This document shows, piece after piece, positions 53,795 through 62,371 of a DNA stretch of 64,000 bases (its first letter is position 1; each line of letters opens with the position of its first letter). Position numbers and translations under genes: made by a program. Below the pieces are notes generated by a model that worked only from the letters and a program-made list of their open reading frames with translations, made no database searches and was not told the origin of the DNA. The DNA is from Chryseobacterium sp. S0630 (GTDB lineage Bacteria > Bacteroidota > Bacteroidia > Flavobacteriales > Weeksellaceae), in contig NZ_JAMZGF010000019.1 in the NCBI RefSeq assembly GCF_024158915.1, positions 1 to 64,000 of the forward strand, in the 5' to 3' direction.

Positions 53795-56700
53795 TTGAAC
53801 CTAATAATGAACAGAACTATTACTTCCAACAGTCTATTCATAAAATCTTATTTGGATAGCAACTATTTCAAAAAAAATTATTCAAAAGAAACTCTTCCTT
53901 ATCTCCTTTTTTCACAACAAACGAATTACAGTGAGAAAATATACTTAAGAGACTGTCAAAAAGAACTGACTTTTAATGACGTCTGTATTGAAAGTCTTAA
54001 AATCTCATTGTATTTACGGCTTTTATCCTTGAGTAAAGAACCGGTTGGGATTTATATGGAACCATCCGTAGAAATGGGTTTAGGAATTTGGGGAATATTA
54101 ATGGCCTGTAAATCTTATATTCCACTATCTCTTGACTATCCGGAAGAACGGCTGCAATACATGATTGATAATAGTGGTATCAATTATATATTAACGAGCA
54201 GGGAATGTCAAAAAAAACTACACGTTTTTAATTTGAAAAGTACGAAGATAATCTGTTTAGAAGATGTGGAAAGTTTTCTTAGTGAATATGAAATTACCAA
54301 TACTGAACTGGATTTTTGGAGCTCAGAAGAAGATCTTGCCTATATCATTTACACTTCGGGCAGTACCGGGAATCCCAAAGGGGTTATGATACAACATAAA
54401 AATATATCTCATCAGATGAACTGGTTGGAAAGCCAGCATAATATTGGTTTTTCAACTAAAATACTTCATAAAACACCCATCAGTTTTGATGCAGCACAAT
54501 GGGAAATTCTTTCAGGATGTAATGGAAGTGAAGTTGTAATAGGTCCTGCAGGGATTCATAAAAACCCTGACCAAATAACGGGTATGATAAAACAATATGG
54601 AATTAATACTTTGCAGGGCGTTCCCACTTTACTTCAAGCACTTACAGAAAATGACTTTTTTAGGGACTGTAAAACATTAAAATGTATTTTCAGCGGAGGA
54701 GAGGCACTCACCAGGAAATTAGCAGCAAGCATTTTTAAGCAGCTTCCCAACGCTGAAATTACTAATCTTTATGGGCCTACAGAATGTACGATAAATATTA
54801 GCGCTCATATTCTTGTAAAAGATAGTATGGAAGACTATAAAGATACTATTCCTATTGGTAATATTGTAAGTAACCATAGTTTTCTACTGTTAAATAAGAA
54901 GGGCAACCATTGTTCAAATGGAGAAACAGGAGAGCTTTATATTTCAGGAATACAGGTTTCAAATGGATATTATAAGAATACAAAGCAAACCCTTGAACGA
55001 TTTGTTACAATTGATGATCAGTATTATTATAAAACCGGAGATTTGGTCGTTCAGGATGAGAGCCTTCATTTGTACTTTGTAGGACGATTGGATAATCAAG
55101 TTAAATTAAGGGGATACAGACTAGAATTGGATGAAATAAAGATTAATATTGAAAAGCATCCATGGGTACGTCATGCAGCAGTGATTATATCCGAAAATAC
55201 GATAAATTCAACACAGCAGCTGGTTGCTTTCATAGAATTGAATCCAAATGAAGCCGCTCTCATGGATCAGGGAGTAGAAAATGCATACCATCATGCCTCC
55301 AAATCAGATCAACTTCAGGTAAAGGCACAATTATCCAATTCCGGATGCAAGAATGATAAAGAATTGACAGGTAAAGAATCCGTAAAACTTCCGGGTTATT
55401 ATTCAGACAGCTTTCAGACTGAAAAGATTTTTGCAAGAAAAAGCTATCGGTCATTTGAAGGCGGTCATGTTCATAAAGATGAGGTTTTGAATTGCCTTAC
55501 CAAAATTCTCACCAGTAAGATTGGCAGGTTTGTTCCTTCTTCATATAAAGACATACACTTTCAGGATCTTGGCTATATAATGCGATATTTTGGAGCTTTT
55601 TACAGTCAGGAAAGAATACTTCCCAAATACGGTTATGCTTCGCCAGGCGCCTTATATGCCACTCAGATTTTCCTTGAGACTGCTAATATGAAGGGCTTGA
55701 AAAATGGTTTGTATTATTATCATCCTATTATGCATACTTTATTCCTCATTGATGAATATAAAGAAAGTTCAGCTAATGAAAAATCACCCATTACCCTGCA
55801 TTTTATAGGAAAAAAGAGTGCTATTGAGTCTGTTTATAAAAATAATATCAAAGAAGTTCTGGAGTTTGAAGCTGGGCACATCATTGGTCTCTTTGATCAT
55901 GTTTTAAAGCAATTTCAACAATGTATCGGAAAAGGATATTATAGTGAAGAAATAGATTGTGTTAAAGAAAAATTATTTGGATGCCGTAAGGAGGATTATT
56001 ATCTGGGGTCATTTCCAATCATAAGAGGAGATCGTAAAAAAGAGAAGGATAATATTGCGATTGAAATTCTGATTCAATTCAATAAAGAAACCCTGGACAA
56101 TAAGGGAATTTATAAGTATATCAATGGAGAATTGATGCCACTTGCTGATGAAAAAATAGAAAAAAACGATGTTATTGCTATTAATCAAAGAATATATGAC
56201 AACGCAGAAATTGGTGTCTGCTTTCTGAATCATGTGGAGACATGGGATCAATATATAGAATTGGGAAGACTCCTGCAGATTTTTCAAATGAATGATCAGA
56301 TGATGGGCTTTGTATCTTCGGGCTATAGTTCAAAAAGTGGAAATGATCTTAAAGCAGCGAAGAAAATAAAAAAAATACTTAAACTGAACGATAAGACGGG
56401 AGTTTATTTTGCCTTAGGAGGAAAGATATCTCCTGACCAAAAATATTCCAGAGGGATGAAAGAAGATACTGTACATATGGCAGGTCCTGCAGAGATTATT
56501 AAACAGGATCTTGCCTCATTTTTACCGGATTATATGTTACCCGGCAGGATTGTTATTCTGCAGTCTCTACCGAGAACAAGCAATGGAAAAATTGATCTTA
56601 TAGAAATTCAAAATAGCGCTCAGGAAATAATTAATAAACGTATTACTCCATTTCTTTTGCCTGAAAATGAAACTCAGCATCGATTACTTGATCTGTGGAA

Positions 56701-57679
56701 AAACCTTTTGAAGATAGATGAGATCTCCACAAAAGATGATTTTTTTGAATTAGGAGGAAACTCACTCTCTGCGTTATTATTAATTAACAGGATCAATAAA
56801 GAATTAAAATGTAATCTTCCTGCCCAGATTCTGTTTGAAGCAAGAGATATTGTATCATTATCTGATGTGGTTATTCAGAATACCGATACTATAAACAGCT
56901 CAAGAATGATTTCTCTTAATAAAGCCAAAGGAATACAACCTGTCATTTGCTGGCCAGGATTAGGTGGCTATCCTTTAAACCTGAAACCGCTGGGAAAAGA
57001 AATATCTTCCACTCCAGTATATGGATTTCAGGCTTATGGACTGAATAGTAATGAAGCTCCCTATACAAGTTTAGAAGAAATGGCTTTGGAGGATATTAAG
57101 ATCTTAAAGAAAAAGTATCCAAAAGGTCCTTATACCTTAGTAGGATATTCCTTTGGTGCAAAACTTGCCTATGAAGTTGCTTTTCAATTAGAAAAAATGA
57201 ATGATACTGTTGATAGGATGTTACTTATTGCTCCCGGTTCTCCCAATCATAGAACAATGAATGAGAGGAAGAAGGAAAGTATTTCCTTTGATGATCCCTA
57301 TTTTGTTACCATTTTATATTCTGTATTTACTCGTAATATTGACGATACAGCAATAAAAAACTGCCTTGAAAAATGTAAGGACAGAGAAAGCTTTATTCAT
57401 TTTATCAATCAGGAAAATGGAGATCTGGGGATGGACAGCATTAGAAGAATAACCCATATTGTGGAGAGTACATTCCACTTTGTTTATAATGATCTCTCAA
57501 ATAAAAAGCTTAATACTGAGATTATCCATATTAAAGCAAAAGGTGATCAGGATTCATTTATTGAGAATAATATAAATTTTATTAATAAGGTTGATTTTTT
57601 TGAAAGTACTTTTGACCATTACGATATTTTAAAAGAAGAAGGTATTGCAGAAGTAATGAAAATGACTCGTTTGAATTGA
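53795..57679 (+). CDS. indC: Single-module NRPS, indigoidine synthetase-like (A-Ox-T-TE)
   Basis: 1294 residues, close to the roughly 1280 of BpsA/IndC. The adenylation core has YIIYTSGSTGNPKGVMIQHK near 185-205, LYGPTECTINIS and GRLDNQVKLRGYRLELDEIK. A nitroreductase-type oxidase domain is inserted after that motif, about 540-870 (FARKSYRSFEGGHVHKDEV, KYGYASPGALYATQIFLETA). The adenylation domain then ends with LPDYMLPGRIVI and LPRTSNGKIDL. The carrier domain has S990 in ELGGNSLSALLL; the thioesterase has S1119 in GYSFG. There is no condensation domain. MDQGVENAYHHASKSDQLQV is, from memory, almost the BpsA segment. It probably converts glutamine to a blue pigment or a relative. A phosphopantetheinyl transferase is needed and is not seen here. 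Confidence 0.85.
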   Translation: MNLIMNRTITSNSLFIKSYLDSNYFKKNYSKETLPYLLFSQQTNYSEKIYLRDCQKELTFNDVCIESLKISLYLRLLSLSKEPVGIYMEPSVEMGLGIWGILMACKSYIPLSLDYPEERLQYMIDNSGINYILTSRECQKKLHVFNLKSTKIICLEDVESFLSEYEITNTELDFWSSEEDLAYIIYTSGSTGNPKGVMIQHKNISHQMNWLESQHNIGFSTKILHKTPISFDAAQWEILSGCNGSEVVIGPAGIHKNPDQITGMIKQYGINTLQGVPTLLQALTENDFFRDCKTLKCIFSGGEALTRKLAASIFKQLPNAEITNLYGPTECTINISAHILVKDSMEDYKDTIPIGNIVSNHSFLLLNKKGNHCSNGETGELYISGIQVSNGYYKNTKQTLERFVTIDDQYYYKTGDLVVQDESLHLYFVGRLDNQVKLRGYRLELDEIKINIEKHPWVRHAAVIISENTINSTQQLVAFIELNPNEAALMDQGVENAYHHASKSDQLQVKAQLSNSGCKNDKELTGKESVKLPGYYSDSFQTEKIFARKSYRSFEGGHVHKDEVLNCLTKILTSKIGRFVPSSYKDIHFQDLGYIMRYFGAFYSQERILPKYGYASPGALYATQIFLETANMKGLKNGLYYYHPIMHTLFLIDEYKESSANEKSPITLHFIGKKSAIESVYKNNIKEVLEFEAGHIIGLFDHVLKQFQQCIGKGYYSEEIDCVKEKLFGCRKEDYYLGSFPIIRGDRKKEKDNIAIEILIQFNKETLDNKGIYKYINGELMPLADEKIEKNDVIAINQRIYDNAEIGVCFLNHVETWDQYIELGRLLQIFQMNDQMMGFVSSGYSSKSGNDLKAAKKIKKILKLNDKTGVYFALGGKISPDQKYSRGMKEDTVHMAGPAEIIKQDLASFLPDYMLPGRIVILQSLPRTSNGKIDLIEIQNSAQEIINKRITPFLLPENETQHRLLDLWKNLLKIDEISTKDDFFELGGNSLSALLLINRINKELKCNLPAQILFEARDIVSLSDVVIQNTDTINSSRMISLNKAKGIQPVICWPGLGGYPLNLKPLGKEISSTPVYGFQAYGLNSNEAPYTSLEEMALEDIKILKKKYPKGPYTLVGYSFGAKLAYEVAFQLEKMNDTVDRMLLIAPGSPNHRTMNERKKESISFDDPYFVTILYSVFTRNIDDTAIKNCLEKCKDRESFIHFINQENGDLGMDSIRRITHIVESTFHFVYNDLSNKKLNTEIIHIKAKGDQDSFIENNINFINKVDFFESTFDHYDILKEEGIAEVMKMTRLN

Positions 57680-57811
57680 AAAAGCTTGCCTTTTCATAAA
57701 GTATAGAATATCTGTAATCATTGACAACTCATTCTTACGAATTTGGGTACAGTAAAAAACAGATATATTACATGCAAGCAATCATTACATTCATACAACC
57801 TAGTTTTAAGT

Positions 57812-57856
57812 AAAAAATGAGGCTGTCCAAAAAGTTTGGGCAGTCTCAATTTTTTG
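57812..57856 (+). terminator. Terminator of the synthetase gene
   Basis: Arms TGAGGCTGTCC and GGGCAGTCTCA pair over 11 bp (two G-T pairs) around a 9-nt loop, with an A-run before and six T after. Confidence 0.8.
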
Positions 57857-57932
57857 TTGAAAGAAAGTGTCTGCGGGGCTTCTTATCCCGATTTATTTTT
57901 CATGCAGGAGTTTTTAGATCTGTTATGATTTA

Positions 57933-57967
57933 TAAACCTAACAGGTTTTTAAAACCTGTTAGGTTTA
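57933..57967. repeat. Perfect palindrome, REP-like flavobacterial repeat
   Basis: Arms AAACCTAACAGGTTTT and the exact complement meet at one central base (57950). Palindromes of this AACCTAACAGG...CCTGTTAGGTT kind are common between genes in flavobacteria. Function is unknown; it can act as a two-way terminator. Confidence 0.7.
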
Positions 57968-58011
57968 ATTTATGCAAGCAATCATTACATTCATACAACA
58001 TAGTTTTAAGT

Positions 58012-58045
58012 AAAAAATACAGATCAAAAATGATCTGTATTTTTT
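58012..58045. terminator. Bidirectional terminator between synthetase and reprolysin genes
   Basis: Arms AAAAATACAGATCA and TGATCTGTATTTTT (14 bp) with a 4-nt loop, A-run before and T-run after. Confidence 0.88.
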
Positions 58046-58133
58046 ATTGATTGTAATCTTTAATCTATTTTCTTGTTAAGCTGTATTCATAATTCTCATT
58101 ACACAGCAAGATCTTTTATAGTAAAGTCAATTA

Positions 58134-60392
58134 TTACTTTTTAATAATCAGCTTCTTGGAAATTTTCTGTCCGTCTTTTTCTACCTGAACAATATAAACT
58201 CCTGAAGGTAGGTAAGATAAATTAACTTCTTCACGGATTTTTTTAGCTTTAAGCTCTTTTTTCACATTTACCAGTTTTCCGTCCATTGCGAAAACACTGT
58301 ATGTCATACCATTTGACGCTTCAGTTTCGATAGTGAAAATTCCTTTTGAAGGATTTGGATAAATTTTTACTTCTGCTTCAGCTTTTTCAGCTTCACTGAT
58401 TCCCAATGTAGAATTGATTGTGAAGTTTGTGCTATTTACATTTAAAAATACATTATCAATAGCTTTAATCATAATTCTTGCTGTAGAGCTCGTTCCCAAA
58501 CCTCCAGGAACATTAAATGTATAGGAACCGTTGTTTGGGGTACTGTCTACAAGCGTATATGGGAAAGTAAGCCCTCCATCTTTAGAAAGTAAGATCGTTA
58601 CATTGGCTGTATTTACAGGAGCGGCATTGGTGTTGGCAACATTCCATGTAATCGTTTGAGATGTCCCTACGTCCCATATAATTCCTGTAGTATTTTGAGA
58701 ACTTACGGTAAAGGGGCCTGCAGCTGTAGATACGGTAAGCTGGATATCATCACGTCCCGTTTGCCCTCCAACCGGTTTATTATCTCTTACTAATAAAGAG
58801 AAATTGAGAGTTCTTGCTGTGGTAGACAATTTTTCCCATGATTTAGGATTTGTAGCTGTAATAATGGTGGAATCATATCCTTCAACAATTGTTGAAAGCT
58901 TTGGAAAATATCTTGTTGGAGATGTGGAGGCCCATAAGGATCTGAACATAGGCCCTTGTATGTTTTCTGGTCTTGGAGGCATTGTAGCGGCACCAAAATC
59001 TATTTGCTCCCAATTGTAGGTAATAGCATCCCCATCAGGATCAGCCCCGAGACCTGTTAAGGCAAATGGGGTTCCCATAGGGATTGTTCTATCCGGTCCT
59101 GCATTGGCAGTCGGTTCATTGTTTGCTGTCGCTGTATTTACTGAACAGTTTCCTGCTCCGGTAATTCTTGTGTACATTTCACGGATACTCACAGCATGGA
59201 AATAGGCATCACTGTTGTTCTGTACATTTGGAGAACAAATTCCCGCATATCCCATAATAGAACTTGCGCTTCCAGGTTCTACTGAGGTATTATTATTTCT
59301 GTTACAGTTATTATTCTGAGTATGATTCGCTCCAAACTGATGTCCCATTTCATGGGCTACAAAATCAATTACAAAAGGATCTCCCACAGGAATTGCAGAA
59401 CCAGTGACTCCGCCCGCTTTTACACTGCTACATACGGACGGGGTATATGCCAAGCCATTATCATTCCCCTGAGTAGCCTGAAAAAACAAATGTCCCAGAT
59501 CATAATTATTAGCACCAATTACATTATTGGTCACTACAACATTTTCATCAATCATCTGGCCAGCATCCAATGCATTAAAGGTATCTGCAGAAGTAAAAAA
59601 TAACAGGTCTGTATTAGCCACAAGCTGCAGGGATACAGAAATTTCATTTTCAAATACCTGATTAAGCCTTGTTACTGCCAAATTAACTGCAGCAAGTACG
59701 GCTGCTTTTTTTTGGGCATCAGTACCGGTTCCTACACCAGCCTGCTGGGCTGCATAAGCCGTATATTCTGTTGTTGTAGTAATGGCCAGACGATATCTGC
59801 GCATCAAACCATCTGCAACAGTTTTACCATGTATACCTGGAATCAGTTCACTCAATGGAGAATCTCCTTTAAACAAACATTCAAAACGGCTTTGTGAAGT
59901 TGCATTTTTACGATCATATACCATATAGGTTTTATTATCCTTAGAATAGGAATCTATATAATAGGTCCCTTTACTACCTCTCACTACTGCATTCAATCCA
60001 AAATACGGATCGAAGGTAAATCTGATACTGGTATCTGGTTCTCCTACTTTCTTTCCCAAATAAGATCTTATTTCAGAATACCTTGCCTGCAGATCCGCAT
60101 GCATTGTGGATGCTTCATATACTTCATAGGTATCAAATGCCCCCTGATCATTAGGGAATTTCAGTAGAATACCTTTCTCCGATGTAAGTCTATTTCTGTC
60201 AGGTGCCATCGTAAGCTGATGTTTCAGCTCTTCTGCATTCAAATTTACTAATTGATACTTTGAAGTTCTTACGTTTCTATCTCTTATTTTCTCCACCGTA
60301 TTATCAACGGTTCTACTCCACATATTCTGTTGGGCAGCAGCTGTCCCTGAAAGAAGTACAAGGCTTGTAAGCAATAATAGTTTTTTTCTCAT
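58134..60392 (-). CDS. Secreted reprolysin-like metalloprotease with T9SS tail
   Basis: 752 residues. The signal peptide spans 1-20 (KLLLLTSLVLLSGTAAAQ). A propeptide-like region covers about 25-190. The zinc site HEMGHQFGANH and the Met-turn SIMGYAGIC identify an M12B/reprolysin-type zincin near 345-390. Beta-sandwich domains follow (PTANAGPDRTIPMGTPFALT, WNVANTNAAPVNTANVTILL). A type A T9SS tail starts at VKIYPNPSKGIFTIETEA. It is an extracellular protease. It starts 4 bp after the small lipoprotein gene, so they are one operon. Confidence 0.88.
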   Translation of the reverse strand: MRKKLLLLTSLVLLSGTAAAQQNMWSRTVDNTVEKIRDRNVRTSKYQLVNLNAEELKHQLTMAPDRNRLTSEKGILLKFPNDQGAFDTYEVYEASTMHADLQARYSEIRSYLGKKVGEPDTSIRFTFDPYFGLNAVVRGSKGTYYIDSYSKDNKTYMVYDRKNATSQSRFECLFKGDSPLSELIPGIHGKTVADGLMRRYRLAITTTTEYTAYAAQQAGVGTGTDAQKKAAVLAAVNLAVTRLNQVFENEISVSLQLVANTDLLFFTSADTFNALDAGQMIDENVVVTNNVIGANNYDLGHLFFQATQGNDNGLAYTPSVCSSVKAGGVTGSAIPVGDPFVIDFVAHEMGHQFGANHTQNNNCNRNNNTSVEPGSASSIMGYAGICSPNVQNNSDAYFHAVSIREMYTRITGAGNCSVNTATANNEPTANAGPDRTIPMGTPFALTGLGADPDGDAITYNWEQIDFGAATMPPRPENIQGPMFRSLWASTSPTRYFPKLSTIVEGYDSTIITATNPKSWEKLSTTARTLNFSLLVRDNKPVGGQTGRDDIQLTVSTAAGPFTVSSQNTTGIIWDVGTSQTITWNVANTNAAPVNTANVTILLSKDGGLTFPYTLVDSTPNNGSYTFNVPGGLGTSSTARIMIKAIDNVFLNVNSTNFTINSTLGISEAEKAEAEVKIYPNPSKGIFTIETEASNGMTYSVFAMDGKLVNVKKELKAKKIREEVNLSYLPSGVYIVQVEKDGQKISKKLIIKK

Positions 60393-60396
60393 TATT

Positions 60397-60876
60397 TTAA
60401 ATTGAAATTAATTTAATCTTTTTTGGGTTGTCCAGGATTTTGAGGATCAGGACAGGATTCGATTGTTTTTTTTCTTCATATTCCAGACTTTTCACCTCTT
60501 TATAAAAAACATTAAGTGTGGATCCAGTGGCTTCCAGTTTTTTTATTTCAACATCTCCGTAGGGAATCTTTTTCAATTTGGGCCTTAAGACCAGAAAATA
60601 TTCACCTTCATCCAAAACAGGTATGGGTGCAGATTTAGCATATCTAGAATCATTGAATTTCTTATAAAGTTCTTTTATCTCTTTTGAGGAGGTCATGATC
60701 GTATATGGGTTGAGATCATCATTAGAGTTCAGTCTTCTTATTTCAATGAATTCCACCTTCTGATAATTTTCACCTTCCTGGCTCATTGAACCAACATTTT
60801 TATATTCATTACAATAAAGCATTAAGAAACCAAAAAAATTCAATAAAATAATTTTTTTAATATTTAACATTCTCAT
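60397..60876 (-). CDS. Small lipoprotein, partner of the reprolysin-like protease
   Basis: 159 residues. The N-terminal helix (IKKIILLNFFGFLMLYC) ends in a lipobox-like MLYC, cysteine near residue 22. The mature part is polar with KVEFIEIRRLNSNDDLNPYT and YFLVLRPKLKKIPYGDVEIK; no family is recognised. It is the first gene of the operon with the protease and may be an inhibitor, a chaperone or an unrelated envelope protein. ATG at 60870 is an alternative start. Confidence 0.55.
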   Translation of the reverse strand: MRMLNIKKIILLNFFGFLMLYCNEYKNVGSMSQEGENYQKVEFIEIRRLNSNDDLNPYTIMTSSKEIKELYKKFNDSRYAKSAPIPVLDEGEYFLVLRPKLKKIPYGDVEIKKLEATGSTLNVFYKEVKSLEYEEKKQSNPVLILKILDNPKKIKLISI

Positions 60877-60958
60877 TCAACTATTACACTTACCATTAAT
60901 TTAGTTTTTATCCTTCTATACAGGACATTTCGCTGCATAAGATAATTGATTACAAACA

Positions 60959-61675
60959 TTACAATGTATTACGCCTCAATCCTGTACTTCTACTGGCAGT
61001 TTGCGCTTCTTTCTGCTGTACTTTGGATTTTGAAGGGCTGGCATCTTGTTTTATATTAGGATTAGGACTATTTAATGGCTTAGTAAACATTGCTAATCCG
61101 GATTTATTCGTATTTTTTATTACAGATTTTCTTATTTCACGTCTATTATCAGTTTCACTATTCTGTTTCAAATCCTCCTTACTGCTGTTCTTTTTTTCTT
61201 GTGTTTGAGTTTCTTCTTTATTATTTGATAATTTTTCTTCCATCAACTCTTTGACAATCTCTCGAAGTATTTCAGCTTTGGGTTCAGTAATTTCATTATT
61301 TTTCCTGCTTTCCGCATTTGATTTGGCATAACTGTATGCTACTTTCCCTCCGATGGCTGCAACGCCGGCTATTGCAGAAATTGCCATAACTGCTATTCCT
61401 AGTGGTGGAAAAAGTAATGCAAGTCCCAATCCTACAGCTAATCCAATCCCGGTAGATTTTAAAGCCTTCTTAATAAAGGAGCCGTTTTCCGCAATAGAAT
61501 CAAGGAAACGCAAACCTCTTCCTTTCTTAGGTTTTTCTATTTGAGAGCTGTCTGTCTTTGCGTTTTCATTTATAAAATCAGTATTCTCATGCATATCTGT
61601 TTGCTTTGTGTGAGAACTGTTTTTTTTTATATTCTTGTAATGTCCGTCTAATTTTTCGTTTTCTGATTGAACCAT
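60959..61675 (-). CDS. Unknown protein with glycine-rich membrane hairpin
   Basis: 238 residues. The N-terminal 60 are highly charged and polar. A hydrophobic, glycine- and alanine-rich stretch covers about 75-115 (GIGLAVGLGLALLFPPLGIA, VMAISAIAGVAAIGGKVAYS), enough for two short membrane helices. The last 120 residues are lysine-, glutamate- and asparagine-rich and probably disordered. There is no signal peptide. Glycine-zipper hairpins occur in toxins, effectors and some membrane-shaping proteins, but nothing here proves such a role. It lies between the inverted-repeat element and the protease operon. Confidence 0.45.
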   Translation of the reverse strand: MVQSENEKLDGHYKNIKKNSSHTKQTDMHENTDFINENAKTDSSQIEKPKKGRGLRFLDSIAENGSFIKKALKSTGIGLAVGLGLALLFPPLGIAVMAISAIAGVAAIGGKVAYSYAKSNAESRKNNEITEPKAEILREIVKELMEEKLSNNKEETQTQEKKNSSKEDLKQNSETDNRREIRKSVIKNTNKSGLAMFTKPLNSPNPNIKQDASPSKSKVQQKEAQTASRSTGLRRNTL

Positions 61676-62371
61676 AATATATAAATTAAATACTTTAAGA
61701 ATTGTTATATGATCTTGGTTTTAGTCCCCTTCTAAGCAACATATCTTCTTACTTATGTCTGGTCACTTGCCAAAATAAACTGCCAGGAAATAGATAAACT
61801 TTAAAGTTTGGACGATTGGTTCTAAACTAATAACCTGAGTTCGGGATAAGAATTTCTGATTGAGATGGTTTTGAAGCTGGGAGATGGAAGCTGGAAGAAG
61901 TGTAGAGCATCAACAATGGCTGTTTCTCTTTTTTAAGAGTCAATTTCAATTTGTTTAAACTTTTGTTTATTGAAACATTAAGATGTATTAAGGTGTTGAG
62001 AGTATTAAGATGAGCTTCGCTTTAAGCTTAAAATCAGAATGATTCATCTTAACTATACTTTATTTCTTAAATCCTTCTTAATGGTTTTAATAGATATCCA
62101 ATATTTTTTGATAAGTTGAAACAACTTCTGTATTTACTTGTGATGCGACTGTAATTTTATAACTAAAAATAATTACCTCCATCCTATTTCTTCCAGCTTC
62201 CAGCTTCTCGCTTCCCGCCTTCAATATTACTTTACTTAACCCGAACTCAGGTTAATAATAAAAGTTTACAACATTAATAATAACATGTAACACTTAAATT
62301 TTAAGTATACTTAATGTTTAGTATTAACGCTGTAAACTTAAATGAGTCTATCAGATCACTTCATTTTACCT
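61676..62371. other. Gene-free region containing an inverted-repeat element
   Basis: About 700 bp with no supported gene. Most of it is the element at 61829-62258. The remaining 100 bp on the right are A+T-rich and would include the end of the hydrolase transcript. Confidence 0.6.
61829..62258. mobile_element. Non-coding element with terminal inverted repeats (MITE-like)
   Basis: TAACCTGAGTTCGGGATAAG at 61831-61850 is the near-perfect complement of CTTAACCCGAACTCAGGTTA at 62235-62254. Inside these ends a second pair occurs: GAAGCTGGGAGATGGAAGCT on the left (61875 on) against the reverse-oriented CTTCCAGCTTCCAGCTTCTC on the right (62191 on). There is no transposase frame. The about 430-bp size and structure fit a MITE or another dispersed palindromic repeat of the genus. 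Confidence 0.6.

Larger units (their letters stand above)
57680..58133. other. Convergent intergenic region with duplicated 47-bp block
   Basis: The block beginning ATGCAAGCAATCATTACATT occurs at 57773-57819 and 57972-58018 with one or two changes. Each copy runs directly into a terminator hairpin, but the two hairpins differ. A perfect palindrome at 57933-57967 lies between them. The reading frame at 57817-58050 is made of these repeats and is not a gene. Confidence 0.6.

Noticed and set aside
57817..58050. 77-residue plus-strand reading frame
   Set aside because: It consists of a terminator, a palindrome and the repeated 47-bp block.
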